A DNA stretch of 64,000 nucleotides from Falsiroseomonas stagni DSM 19981 (GCF_900114315.1 NZ_FOSQ01000012.1:117370-181369), one strand, 5' to 3'. Positions 25,040-33,227 are shown, counted from the first letter of the stretch. Notes: a model not told the origin generated them from the sequence alone. Numbers and translations: made by a program.

Positions 25040-25767
25040 GATCCTACCCCGTGGTTTGGCTGCGGTCGCTGCTGTTCAACATCCTGTTCTTCGGCATCAC
25101 ATTCGTCATGGTGCTGGTGGCGATCCCGACGCTGTTCATGTCGCGCGAAGCCGCCATGCGCACCGCCAATGTCTGGTCCTGGCTGATCATGCAGGCGCTG
25201 CGCTTCGTGGTGGGGGTGCGGATCGACATCCGCGGGTGGGAGAACATCCCGCCGGGCGGCGTGGTGATCGCCGCCAAGCACCAATCGGCCTTCGACACCA
25301 TCGTCTGGCTCGGCCTGCTGAAGCAGCCGGCCTATGTGATGAAGAAGGAACTGCTCAGCATTCCGCTCTACGGCCATTACGCGCGCCGGGCAGGCATGAT
25401 CCCGGTGGACCGGGAAGGCGGCGGTCCGGCGCTGCGCGCCATGCTGCGCGCCGCGACCCAGTCGGTGGAGGAAGGCCGGCAGGTCGTGATCTTCCCCGAA
25501 GGCACGCGGACGGCGGTGGGGGAGCGTGTGCCCTACCAGCCCGGCGTCGTCGCGATCGCCGCCGCGACGGGGGTGGGCGTGGTGCCGGTGGCGACCGATA
25601 GCGGCCGCGTCTGGGGTCGCCGGGCCTTCCTGAAGCATCCCGGGACCATCCGGATCTCCGTGCTGCCGCCGCTGCCGCCGGGGTTGAACCGCGCGAAACT
25701 GCTGACGGCACTGGAGGAGCAAATCGAGACGGAGACCGATCGATTGATGGCGGAACCGCAGGGATAA
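25036..25767 (+). CDS. plsC: 1-acyl-sn-glycerol-3-phosphate acyltransferase
   Basis: PlsC transfers a second acyl chain to lysophosphatidic acid to make phosphatidic acid. The 243-residue membrane protein has a hydrophobic N-terminus (SLLFNILFFGITFVMVLVAI), the acyltransferase motif I KHQSAFD (HxxxxD) near residue 79, and motif III FPEGTRT near residue 157. A 30-residue in-frame extension upstream is rejected because the ATG at 25036 overlaps the preceding stop by 4 bases. It ends the 22741-25767 envelope gene run. Confidence 0.93.
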   Translation: MRSYPVVWLRSLLFNILFFGITFVMVLVAIPTLFMSREAAMRTANVWSWLIMQALRFVVGVRIDIRGWENIPPGGVVIAAKHQSAFDTIVWLGLLKQPAYVMKKELLSIPLYGHYARRAGMIPVDREGGGPALRAMLRAATQSVEEGRQVVIFPEGTRTAVGERVPYQPGVVAIAAATGVGVVPVATDSGRVWGRRAFLKHPGTIRISVLPPLPPGLNRAKLLTALEEQIETETDRLMAEPQG

Positions 25768-25770
25768 AGC

Positions 25771-25779
25771 TGTGGATAA
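25771..25779 (-). promoter_or_regulatory. Perfect DnaA-box 9-mer beside an AT-rich tract
   Basis: The 9-mer TGTGGATAA is the complement of the consensus DnaA box TTATCCACA. A related TGTGGG follows a few bases later, and a clearly AT-rich tract lies at 25896-25930 (ATTATTTTTTGCG), unusual for this GC-rich DNA. The 258-base gap between plsC and the convergent ChaC gene holds nothing else I recognise. One box is not an origin; it could be a chance match, a DnaA-regulated site or part of a replication-related region. Confidence 0.35.
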
Positions 25780-26025
25780 GTCTGTGGGTTTTCCTTTCGC
25801 GCCCAGCCGCAGCCTAGCGGGCCAAGCCTCTGTCAGCACCCGGTATTCCGCACCGCAACATTGCCACGCGCTCCAGAACCTTGCCTTGGCATCGAGTTAA
25901 GTCATTGATTTGAAGAATTATTTTTTGCGTAACAAGATCGGTTAGCGGCTGATGAATTCACCACTCGTCCACCAACCCATGGTTGAATTCGCTACACCCG
26001 CGCGCGGTGGATGAAAGCGGGGCGC

Positions 26026-26562
26026 TCAGGCTTCGGGCAGCAGCGCCGCAATCCGCGCCAGACCGGCATCGCGCACCCCCATGGCCCGCAAATGGTTCAG
26101 GGTATTGAGCAGGTAGTCGCGGTTGGACCCCATCCGCCCGACGCCGCGCGCGATGGTCGCGGCCGCCTGTTCGGGGGCGAGGCGGGCGACATAGAGGCGG
26201 CAGGCGCGGTTCGCGACATAGGTGACGGCGGGCACCGTGATGCCCGGCCCGGTCCCCTCACCCGCCAGCCGCACCGGCAGCACGCGGCGGTGATAGACCA
26301 CCTCCGCCCCATCCGGCAGTTCCCGGTCATCGAGGTAGCGCAGAACCGCCGCCGCCGTCCCGCCCGGCACCCGGAAGGCGACCCCGCGGCAGGCGCCACC
26401 GCGATCGAGGCCCAGCACCAGGCCCGGTGCCTCCGGCGTGCCGCGGTAATGGTGGGACCAGAGGCAGAAGCGCCGATGGAAACCCTGCAGCAGCGCGGGC
26501 TGGCTGCCGGCATGGTCGAACCCCGGCCGCCAGATCAGCGATCCATAGGCGAAGACCCACAT
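26026..26562 (-). CDS. ChaC-type gamma-glutamylcyclotransferase
   Basis: This 178-residue enzyme starts MWVFAYGSLIWRPGF, the exact glycine/tyrosine/serine pattern of the ChaC substrate-binding loop. It has the catalytic glutamate in YLDDREL near residue 77 and the C-terminal GSNRDYLLNTLNHL helix. ChaC enzymes cleave glutathione (or its gamma-glutamyl peptides) to 5-oxoproline and cysteinylglycine in the cytoplasm. The ATG at 26562 is preferred over the longer open frame to 26796, since that extension runs antisense into the DUF2125 gene and ChaC proteins begin at this motif. Confidence 0.93.
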   Translation of the reverse strand: MWVFAYGSLIWRPGFDHAGSQPALLQGFHRRFCLWSHHYRGTPEAPGLVLGLDRGGACRGVAFRVPGGTAAAVLRYLDDRELPDGAEVVYHRRVLPVRLAGEGTGPGITVPAVTYVANRACRLYVARLAPEQAAATIARGVGRMGSNRDYLLNTLNHLRAMGVRDAGLARIAALLPEA

Positions 26563-26653
26563 ATGCCCGCAAGGAGCAAGCGGCGGATCGGCGGGGGGAA
26601 GGGTGGATGAGGTCTGCACGGGGGGGCGGGGGCGGGCTATACCCCCCCGCGTG

Positions 26654-27736
26654 ATGGAAATGAAGACGCCCGGTCGCCGAAGGCCCCTCGCACCCCGCAT
26701 CGCGCTCGGCGTGCTGGTGGCGCTGGCGGCGCTGGGCGCCGGCCATGCCCTGCTGTGGCGCGCCATGGCGGCGGAGATCGAGCAGGGCTTCGCCACCTGG
26801 GTGCAGGTCCGCCGCGCCCAGGGCTGGCGGGTGGACCATGCGGCGCCGGTGCGGGCGGGCTACCCGCTCTCCGCCGCGCTGATCCTGCCCAACCTGCGGA
26901 TCGAAGGGGGGGAAGCGACGCTGCCCGGCGGCTTCGTGCTGCAGGCCGAACGCGCCGTGCTGCGCGTGGCGCTGCCGCGGCTGGACCGCCTGCGGGTGGA
27001 GATGCCCGGCGCGCAGCGCCTGCGGATCGGCGATGACGAATACCGCTTCGCCGCCGATACGCTGGTGGCGCTGGTGCCGCTGGAAGGCGGCACGCCACCC
27101 CGGGGGGGGGAGGTGCTGGCCGAGCGCCTGCGCCTGTCCACCCCCGCCGGCCCGATGGCGGTCGGCAGCGCGCGCGCGACGCTCGACACCTCCTCGACCG
27201 CCACGGAGGGAGAGGCGGCGCTGGAGGTGACCGCGACGGCGGAGGAGATCGACCTGCCCGCCGCGCCCGGCGGCCGCGCCGCCGCCTTCGGCCGCCGCAT
27301 CGCCGCCTTCGGCGCGGAGATGGCGCTGAGCGGCCCCGTGCCCCCCGGCCGCTTCCCCGTCGTGCGGGCGGAAAGCTGGCGCGATGCCGGCGGCACGCTG
27401 GAGGTGAAGAGCCTGTCGCTGCGCTGGGGCCCGGTCGGCGCCACCGCCGCCGCGACGCTGGCGCTGGATGAGGGGTTGCAGCCCATGGGGGCGGGATCGA
27501 TCCGCCTGACCGGCGCGGCGGAGGCGCTGGACGCGCTGGCGGAGGCCGGGCTGGTCGGCCGCCGCGCCGCCGCCACCGCGCGGGCCATCCTGCCGCTGAT
27601 GAGCCGCCCGAACCCCGCCGGCCAGCCGGAGGTGGAGGTGCCGCTGACGATCGAGGACCGGACCCTCGCCGTGGCCCGCATCCCCGTGCTGCGCTTCACC
27701 CCCCTCGCCTGGCCCGCCCCCGACCGGGAACGCTGA
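26654..27736 (+). CDS. DUF2125 family membrane-anchored periplasmic protein
   Basis: This 360-residue protein has an N-terminal membrane anchor (residues 12-31, APRIALGVLVALAALGAGHA). A long beta-rich region follows with YPLSAALILPNLRIEGGEA and later MEAPGAQR- and DALAEAGLVG-like segments, the pattern of alphaproteobacterial DUF2125 proteins. Function is unknown; the fold resembles AsmA-like or lipid-transfer-related proteins only loosely. The start at 26654 follows a GTG codon and keeps the anchor at the N-terminus. A run of nine G residues at 27102-27110 lies in the coding region and is a possible slippage site. Confidence 0.8.
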   Translation: MEMKTPGRRRPLAPRIALGVLVALAALGAGHALLWRAMAAEIEQGFATWVQVRRAQGWRVDHAAPVRAGYPLSAALILPNLRIEGGEATLPGGFVLQAERAVLRVALPRLDRLRVEMPGAQRLRIGDDEYRFAADTLVALVPLEGGTPPRGGEVLAERLRLSTPAGPMAVGSARATLDTSSTATEGEAALEVTATAEEIDLPAAPGGRAAAFGRRIAAFGAEMALSGPVPPGRFPVVRAESWRDAGGTLEVKSLSLRWGPVGATAAATLALDEGLQPMGAGSIRLTGAAEALDALAEAGLVGRRAAATARAILPLMSRPNPAGQPEVEVPLTIEDRTLAVARIPVLRFTPLAWPAPDRER

Positions 27737-27786
27737 CTCATACCAACGCCCGAAGGTTTCACCTTCGCGCCCCTCAAACGCCGGGC

Positions 27787-27859
27787 GGGCCGCATCCGCG
27801 GCCCTTGGCTTCGCGGCACTTGCCGCGGCGGCCATTCGGCCGCTCGGCCCTTCGGGCCG
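27787..27859 (+). repeat. Family A four-hairpin intergenic repeat, copy A1
   Basis: Four hairpins lie in tandem: GGGCCGC/GCGGCCC (27787-27804, loop ATCC), CGCGGC/GCCGCG (27812-27827, loop ACTT), GCGGCC/GGCCGC (27828-27843, loop ATTC) and CGGCCC/GGGCCG (27845-27859, loop TTC). Copies A2 and A3 have the same order, spacing and near-identical loops but different, still complementary, stems. This copy lies between the convergent DUF2125 and M32 peptidase genes, so it could end both transcripts. An ATACCAACG motif at 27740 precedes it. Confidence 0.85.
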
Positions 27860-27885
27860 CAGGTCGGAACTTCGTGCGTCCGCTA

Positions 27886-29367
27886 TCAGGCCAGGTAGCG
27901 CGCCGTCAGGTGCGCGGTGAAGTCGGCGGGGTCGAGCGGCTTGCCCGTGGCGTGGCGCAGCAGGTCCTGGAAGCCCAGCCGCGCGCCCTGCGCATGCACC
28001 GCCTGGCCCAGCCAGCGCATCATCGGCCCCATCTCGCCCCGCGCGAGCTGGGCGTCGAGGTCGGGCTCCGCCCGCCGCAGCGCCGCCATCAGCTGCGCCG
28101 CCGCCATGGCGCCCAGCGTGTAGCTGGGGAAGTAGCCGAAGGCGCCGTCATGCCAGTGGATGTCCTGCAGGCAGCCCCGCGCATCGTCCGGCGGCGTGAT
28201 GCCGAGCAGCCGGTGCAGCCCCTCGTTCCAGGCGCCGGGCAGGTCCGCAACCTCCAGCCCGCCCTCGATCATCGCGCGTTCCAGGCGGAAGCGCAGGATG
28301 ACATGGGCGGGGTAGGTCATCTCATCCGCGTCCACCCGGATGAAGCCCCGCTCCACCCGGCGCCAGAGTTTCGCCAGGTTCACGGCCTGGTAGGGCGCGG
28401 CGTCGCCGCCGAAGGCCTCGTGCAGCCGCCCGCCGAGGAAGCGGAGAAAGGCGTCGGACCGGCTGGCCTGCATCTCCACGATCAGCGATTGCGACTCATG
28501 GGCGGCCATCCCCGCCGCCTCCCCCACCGGCTGGCGGGCGAAGGCCTCCGGCAGGCCGCGCTCATACATCGCGTGCCCCGTCTCATGCAGCACGCCGAGC
28601 AGCGCCTTGGCGACATTCGCCTCGTCATAGAAGGTCGTGATGCGGATATCGGCAGGGTTGCCGCCGCAGAAGGGGTGCAGGCTCTCATCCAGCCGGGCAT
28701 GGGCGAAGTCGAGCCCGACCGTGGCCCCCATCGCCGCGCAGAGCTCGCGCTGCTTCGCCACCGGGAAGGGGCCGGGCAGCGGCAGTGCGGGGCCACGCGC
28801 TGCCTGGATGGCCTCCGCGCGGGGCAGCGCCTCCGCCAGCCAGGTCTCATAGGCGGCGAAGACGGGGTCCACATCGGCGGCGGCGACGCCGGGCTGGAAG
28901 CCATCCATCAGCGCGTCATAGGGGGCCAGGCCGAGCACGCCGCCATAAGCCTGCGCTTCCTCCCGCGCCAGGCGCACCACCTCCGTCAGCAGCGGCCGCA
29001 CGGCGGCGAAATCCGAGTCGCGCTTCGCGATGCGCCAGACCTTCTCGCAGGCTGAATTGGCGCGCGCGATCGCCTCCACCAGGCTCGTCGGCAGGGCCGT
29101 GGCGCGGCGATGGGCGTGGCGCATCAGGCGCAGATTGGCGCTCTCCCATGCCCCCTCGGCGGTCGCGGCGGCCAGATCCTCCGCCAGCTCCGGCGCCACA
29201 AGCAGGTCGTGCCGGATGCCCGCCAGCGCCGCCAGCTGCTCCCCCCGCGCCGCGCCGCCACCCGGCGGCATCATGGCGGAGGCGTCCCAGGACAGGATGC
29301 CGGCGGCTTCCCCGATGGCGCCAATGCGCCCGAAGCGGGCGGCCAGGCGGGCATAGGCGTCGTTCAT
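27886..29367 (-). CDS. M32 family zinc carboxypeptidase (carboxypeptidase Taq type)
   Basis: This 493-residue cytoplasmic metallopeptidase removes C-terminal residues from peptides. The zinc-binding HExxH is in VLHETGHAMYERG near residue 263, and the downstream EAAGMAAHESQSL supplies the third ligand glutamate. The conserved RITTFYDEANV precedes the zinc site, and an IRVDADEMTYPAHVILR motif is typical of the family. It begins 2 bases after the surf1 stop, so it appears to be the last gene of the cytochrome oxidase operon, an unexpected companion. Its 3' end faces repeat copy A1. Confidence 0.94.
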   Translation of the reverse strand: MNDAYARLAARFGRIGAIGEAAGILSWDASAMMPPGGGAARGEQLAALAGIRHDLLVAPELAEDLAAATAEGAWESANLRLMRHAHRRATALPTSLVEAIARANSACEKVWRIAKRDSDFAAVRPLLTEVVRLAREEAQAYGGVLGLAPYDALMDGFQPGVAAADVDPVFAAYETWLAEALPRAEAIQAARGPALPLPGPFPVAKQRELCAAMGATVGLDFAHARLDESLHPFCGGNPADIRITTFYDEANVAKALLGVLHETGHAMYERGLPEAFARQPVGEAAGMAAHESQSLIVEMQASRSDAFLRFLGGRLHEAFGGDAAPYQAVNLAKLWRRVERGFIRVDADEMTYPAHVILRFRLERAMIEGGLEVADLPGAWNEGLHRLLGITPPDDARGCLQDIHWHDGAFGYFPSYTLGAMAAAQLMAALRRAEPDLDAQLARGEMGPMMRWLGQAVHAQGARLGFQDLLRHATGKPLDPADFTAHLTARYLA

Positions 29368-29369
29368 GC

Positions 29370-30047
29370 TCAGGCGGGCTCCTTCAGGCGGCGGCGCAGC
29401 CAGACGGCGAAGACGCCGATCAGCGACAGCGCCAGCCCGTACCAGGTGACGGCATAGCCGAGATGGCTGTTGGTGGGGCGCGGCAGGGTCCGCGCGGGAT
29501 CAGGCAGGCCACCCCCCTGGCCGAGCGCCACCAGCCCGAAGGCAGCCGGCGCCGGCAGGCCGATCGCGCGGGCGATCACCGGCGGGTCGAAGGTGTAGAA
29601 GCGGCGGCCCGGGACATCGTCGGTGGCGGAGAACATCCCCGCACTCTCCCCGGGCCGGGCATAGGCTTCCAGCGTCACGACGCCCGCCGGCCGCGCGATG
29701 GCGCCGGACCGGTCGATCGGCACCCAGCCGCGGTCGACCAGCACCGGCGCCGCGCCGTCCCGCAGAAGGGGCGTGACCAGGCGCGCGCCGAGGATGGGGC
29801 CGCGGACCTCCAGGCCCAGCAGCACTTCCCGTTCATGATCGAATCGGCCGGTGATGGCGACCTTGGTCCAGGACGCCGGCGGCGATGTGCCCAGCGGCCG
29901 GGCGGGCGCGGCCTCGCCCACTGCGATCTCCGCCAGCAGGGCGTTCTTGGCGCCGAGTCGCTGGACCTGCCAGGTGCCCAGCCCCAGCAGGATGGCCAGC
30001 ACGGGCAGCATGACGAGAACGGGCAGCAGGATTCGGCGCAGGGTCAT
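29370..30047 (-). CDS. SURF1 family cytochrome oxidase assembly protein
   Basis: The 225-residue protein has the SURF1 layout: an N-terminal membrane helix with the LGTWQVQRL motif near residue 23 and a periplasmic domain. The domain contains GRFDHEREVLLGL, VDRGWVPIDR and YTFDPPVIARAIGL. A C-terminal helix follows (HLGYAVTWYGLALSLIGVFA). SURF1 helps insert heme a into subunit I. All neighbours upstream encode oxidase subunits or assembly factors, supporting this role. Confidence 0.94.
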   Translation of the reverse strand: MTLRRILLPVLVMLPVLAILLGLGTWQVQRLGAKNALLAEIAVGEAAPARPLGTSPPASWTKVAITGRFDHEREVLLGLEVRGPILGARLVTPLLRDGAAPVLVDRGWVPIDRSGAIARPAGVVTLEAYARPGESAGMFSATDDVPGRRFYTFDPPVIARAIGLPAPAAFGLVALGQGGGLPDPARTLPRPTNSHLGYAVTWYGLALSLIGVFAVWLRRRLKEPA

Positions 30048-30056
30048 GCGCGCCTT

Positions 30057-30440
30057 CTACACGCCCTCGTCCCGCCTGTGGCGCCATTGCAGCCAGATCA
30101 GCGCTGCCTTCGCGCTGCGCATCATCAGGATGGAGGCGGGGATCAGCAGCACCGGCCAGAGCACGGCATGGACCCAGAGCGGGGGGGAGAGGCGGAATTC
30201 CACCAGGAAGGCGCCGATCATCGCCAGCGCGCCGAGCACGAAGATGCCGAGCACCGCCGGCCCATCGCCTGAATCCTGGCCGGAGAGGTCGAGCCCGCAG
30301 GCGGTGCAGGCGGGCGCCACCTCCAGCAGGCCCCTGAACAGCCGCCCCTCCCCGCATCGCGGGCAGCGGCAGGCCAGCGCGGCCTTCCAGAACGGAGCGA
30401 CCCCGCCCGTGGGGACGGGCGGGGTCGTTGCCTGGGTCAT
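30057..30440 (-). CDS. DUF983 family zinc-ribbon membrane protein
   Basis: This 127-residue protein has an N-terminal CPRCGEGRLFRG ... CTACGLDL zinc ribbon (residues 24-52) followed by two membrane helices (AVLGIFVLGALAMIGAFLVEF and VHAVLWPVLLIPASILMM). DUF983 proteins are regularly encoded next to ctaE and surf1 in alphaproteobacteria and are presumed to help oxidase assembly, possibly with copper or heme. The gene lies 10 bases from ctaE and 9 bases from surf1 on the same strand. Confidence 0.9.
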   Translation of the reverse strand: MTQATTPPVPTGGVAPFWKAALACRCPRCGEGRLFRGLLEVAPACTACGLDLSGQDSGDGPAVLGIFVLGALAMIGAFLVEFRLSPPLWVHAVLWPVLLIPASILMMRSAKAALIWLQWRHRRDEGV

Positions 30441-30450
30441 GGCGTGGCCA

Positions 30451-31287
30451 TCAGTGATGGGCGATTTCGCCCGCGCCCCACCAATAGATCACCACGAAGA
30501 GGAACAGCCACACCACGTCCACGAAGTGCCAGTACCAGGCCGCGGCCTCGAAGCCGAAATGCTTCTCCGGCGTGAAATGGCCCTTGATGGCGCGCACCAG
30601 GCAGACCGCCAGGAAGATGGTGCCGACCAGCACATGGAAGCCGTGGAAGCCGGTGGCGAGGAAGAAAGTGGAGGGGTAGACGCCGCCGGTGAAGTGGAAC
30701 GGCGCCACCACGTATTCCCACACCTGGAAGAAGGTGAAGAAGGCGCCCAGGAAGACCGTCAGCGCGAGGCCCGAGACCAGGCCCTTGCGGTCGCCGACCA
30801 GCAGGGAGTGGTGCGCCCAGGTGACCGTGCAGCCCGAGAGCAGCAGGATCATCGTGTTGAGCAGCGGCAGATGGAAGGGGTCGAAGGTCAGGGTGCCCTG
30901 GGGCGGCCAGATGGCCTTCGCCGCGCCGGAGACGTGCTCGGGATAGATCGCGAAGTGGAAATAGGCCCAGAAGAAGGCCACGAAGAACATCACTTCGGAG
31001 GCGATGAACAGCACCATGCCGTAGCGCAGGCCGAGCCGCACGACCGGGGAATGGATGCCGGGCGTCCGGCTTTCCTTCAGCACGTCGCGCCACCAGCCGA
31101 CCATCGTCGCCAGCACGCCGAGCAGGCCGAGCGTGGCCAGCCAGTAGCTGCCGTAATGGCCGATGAAGACGATGCCGGTCACCAGCACGCCGCCGGCCAG
31201 GGCGCCGACCAGGGGCCAGGGCGACGGATCGACCAGGTGGTAGGGGTGCTTGTAGGGGCTGTGGCCCGTCTCGCTGGTGCTTGCCAT
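30451..31287 (-). CDS. ctaE: Cytochrome c oxidase subunit III
   Basis: The 278-residue polytopic subunit III has the conserved start HPYHLVDPSPWP and seven hydrophobic helices. It has the motif FFVAFFWAYFHFAIYPE near residue 92 and the C-terminal HFGFEAAAWYWHFVDVVWLFLF with the family's conserved Glu/His. It supports proton uptake stability of the aa3 oxidase. The gap of 177 bases between it and ctaG is the largest inside the operon and contains no recognisable gene. Confidence 0.96.
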   Translation of the reverse strand: MASTSETGHSPYKHPYHLVDPSPWPLVGALAGGVLVTGIVFIGHYGSYWLATLGLLGVLATMVGWWRDVLKESRTPGIHSPVVRLGLRYGMVLFIASEVMFFVAFFWAYFHFAIYPEHVSGAAKAIWPPQGTLTFDPFHLPLLNTMILLLSGCTVTWAHHSLLVGDRKGLVSGLALTVFLGAFFTFFQVWEYVVAPFHFTGGVYPSTFFLATGFHGFHVLVGTIFLAVCLVRAIKGHFTPEKHFGFEAAAWYWHFVDVVWLFLFVVIYWWGAGEIAHH

Positions 31288-31464
31288 CGCTCGTCCTGGT
31301 GGTCATTGGGGCGCCGGGGCGCCCGATCAAGTCCTCCGGGGCGCCCGCGCCCCCCGGATATCGCGCTGCATCAATCCCCAAAAGCCCCGCCGGATCAAGG
31401 GTGGCGGTCGGTTTTCAGGTCCTGGTCCAGCGTCAATTCATGCGCCTGTTCAGGCGGTGCCCGT

Positions 31465-32115
31465 TCAAGGAGTCGCTGTCGGCGCCGCCGCCGGCGCCAG
31501 CCCGTCCCGCCGCCCGACATGCGGGCCGGCATTGGCCAGCGCGCCGGACCGCTCCGCATCCGCCATGGTACGGAAGAAGGTATAACTGACCGTAATGGTG
31601 CGGATGTTGCGCGTGTTGGGATCATCCGCGATCCGCGGGTCGATCCAGAAGGCCAGCGGCATGTCCACTTCCTGCCCCGGGGTCAGGGTCTGCTCCTCGA
31701 AGCAGAAGCAGGCGGTCTTGTGGAAGTAGCGGCCGACCGTCTCCGGCGTGACGTTGTAGGTGGAGACGCCGGTGGCAGGCCCCGTGCCGGTGTTGCGGGC
31801 GCGGTAGAAGGCGATGCCTTCCTCCCCCACATGCAGGGTCTGGCTGGCCTGCACCGCCTCGAACCGCCAGGGCAGGTTGGGCTGGGTATTGGCGTTGAAG
31901 CGGATCGTCACCGTCTGCTGCCCGGCGCCCGGCGCCGGCGTGCTGCCGATCATCGGCGTGCCGCCGAAGCCGGTGACGCGGCAGAACAGCGCATAGAGCG
32001 GCACGGCCGCGAAGCTGAGGCCCACCATGCCGCCCACCAGCCCGAAGGCGGCAAGGGCCGTGCGGCGGTTGCGGCGGGCGAGGGTCTGTTGCCGGTCTGG
32101 TTCCATGGGCATCAC
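31465..32115 (-). CDS. ctaG: Cytochrome c oxidase assembly protein CtaG/Cox11 (copper delivery)
   Basis: Cox11 delivers copper to the CuB site of subunit I. The 216-residue protein has one membrane helix (TALAAFGLVGGMVGLSFAAVPLY), the conserved YALFCRVTGFGG segment, and the copper-binding motif CFCFEEQ near residue 145. The cysteine pair lies in the periplasmic beta domain. PLAFWIDP follows, also typical. The C-terminus is somewhat extended with an Ala/Pro tail. It is encoded 22 bases after the small membrane protein. Confidence 0.95.
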   Translation of the reverse strand: MMPMEPDRQQTLARRNRRTALAAFGLVGGMVGLSFAAVPLYALFCRVTGFGGTPMIGSTPAPGAGQQTVTIRFNANTQPNLPWRFEAVQASQTLHVGEEGIAFYRARNTGTGPATGVSTYNVTPETVGRYFHKTACFCFEEQTLTPGQEVDMPLAFWIDPRIADDPNTRNIRTITVSYTFFRTMADAERSGALANAGPHVGRRDGLAPAAAPTATP

Positions 32116-32137
32116 CTGGGCAGCCTGGCGCGGCTTC

Positions 32138-32266
32138 TCAACCGCGCAGCAGGCGAGCTGTCGAGATGAAGTAGAACAGGATCACGAGGGAGATCAGCAC
32201 ACCGAGGATCGCCCAGTTGCGGCCACGGCGCCGACGCTCGAACTCCGCCTTCTCCTCGGGCGTCAT
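32138..32266 (-). CDS. 42-residue single-pass membrane protein of the cytochrome oxidase operon
   Basis: A 42-codon gene begins with an ATG at 32266 that shares one base with the ctaB stop (TGATG) and ends TGA at 32138. The product has a charged cytoplasmic start (MTPEEKAEFERRRRGRN) and one hydrophobic helix (WAILGVLISLVILFYFIS), ending TARLLRG. Small proteins at exactly this place, between ctaB and ctaG, are known in alphaproteobacterial cox operons (often annotated CoxF or hypothetical). Coupled translation and the clear membrane helix support it as real. A role in oxidase assembly is inferred. Confidence 0.85.
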   Translation of the reverse strand: MTPEEKAEFERRRRGRNWAILGVLISLVILFYFISTARLLRG

Positions 32267-33222
32267 CAGCCGAACACCAGCTTGTCCACGGCCAAAGCGC
32301 CGAGGAGGAGGAACAGGTAGAGGAGGGAGAAGCTGAAGGTGCGGCGCGCGGCGGCGTCGTTCACCAGGCTGCGCCCGGTCTCGTCCTGCGGCTCTCGCAC
32401 GGTGCGGACGGCGTGGACGAGGAACATGCCCCCCAGCACCGCGGCCACCACCGCATAGGCCGGGCTGGAGAAGCCGACCATCCAGGGCGACAGGCCGAGG
32501 GGGGCGAGGATGATGGTGTAGTAGAGGATCTGGCGGCGCGTCTCCTTCGCCCCCGCCACCACCGGCAGCATGGGAACGCCCGCGCGGGCGTAGTCGCCAT
32601 GGGCCCAGAGGCTGAGCGCCCAGAAATGCGGCGGTGTCCAGGCGAAGATGATGGCGAAGAGCAGCCAGGGCACCAGCGTGACGTCACCCGTCGCGGCCGC
32701 CCAGCCGATGATCGGCGGGAAGGCGCCGGCGGCGCCGCCGATGACGATGTTCTGGCTGGTCCGGCGCTTCAGCCACATCGTGTAGATGAAGACGTAGAAC
32801 AGGATCGAGACCGCGAGCCAGCCGGCCGCCACCCAATTGGTGGCAAGCCCCATCAGGATGACGGAGGCGACGCCGAGGGTGATGCCGAAGCCGAGCGCGG
32901 CATTGGGCTCGATCCGCCCGGCCGGGATGGGCCGGCGCGCCGTGCGGCGCATCAGCGCATCGATGTCCCGGTCGTACCACATGTTGATCGCGCCCGCCGC
33001 GCCCGCGGCGATGGCGATGCAGAGGATGGCGGCGACGCCCAGCGCCGGCGGGATGGAGACCGGCGCCACCAGCAGCCCGACCAGGCCGCTGAAGACGACG
33101 AGGGACATGACGCGCGGCTTGAGCAGCGCGATCCAGTCCCGGACCTCCGAGAGGTCGGCCTGGGTGCCGGATGTGGTGAAGGGGGCTTGCGCCCCCTTCG
33201 GCTCGATCGTTGCTCCGCTCAT
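32266..33222 (-). CDS. ctaB: Protoheme IX farnesyltransferase (heme O synthase)
   Basis: CtaB attaches a farnesyl group to heme b, giving heme O, the precursor of heme A. The 318-residue membrane enzyme has the prenyltransferase motif NMWYDRDIDALMRRTARRPIP near residue 98 and the second aspartate-rich loop WAHGDYARAGVPMLPVV near residue 205. LKPRVMSLVVFSGLVGLLVA forms the first helix. The ATG at 33222 is used; the upstream frame to 33288 would overlap ctaD. It starts 5 bases after the ctaD stop. Confidence 0.95.
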   Translation of the reverse strand: MSGATIEPKGAQAPFTTSGTQADLSEVRDWIALLKPRVMSLVVFSGLVGLLVAPVSIPPALGVAAILCIAIAAGAAGAINMWYDRDIDALMRRTARRPIPAGRIEPNAALGFGITLGVASVILMGLATNWVAAGWLAVSILFYVFIYTMWLKRRTSQNIVIGGAAGAFPPIIGWAAATGDVTLVPWLLFAIIFAWTPPHFWALSLWAHGDYARAGVPMLPVVAGAKETRRQILYYTIILAPLGLSPWMVGFSSPAYAVVAAVLGGMFLVHAVRTVREPQDETGRSLVNDAAARRTFSFSLLYLFLLLGALAVDKLVFG

Positions 33223-33227
33223 CACCG

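Noticed and set aside
25768..26025. Chromosomal origin of replication
   Set aside because: Only one consensus DnaA box is present and no origin-linked genes (dnaA, parAB, hemE, gidA) are in the window.
29851..32169. 772-codon plus-strand frame over the oxidase genes
   Set aside because: It is entirely antisense to surf1, DUF983, ctaE and ctaG, which are unambiguous.
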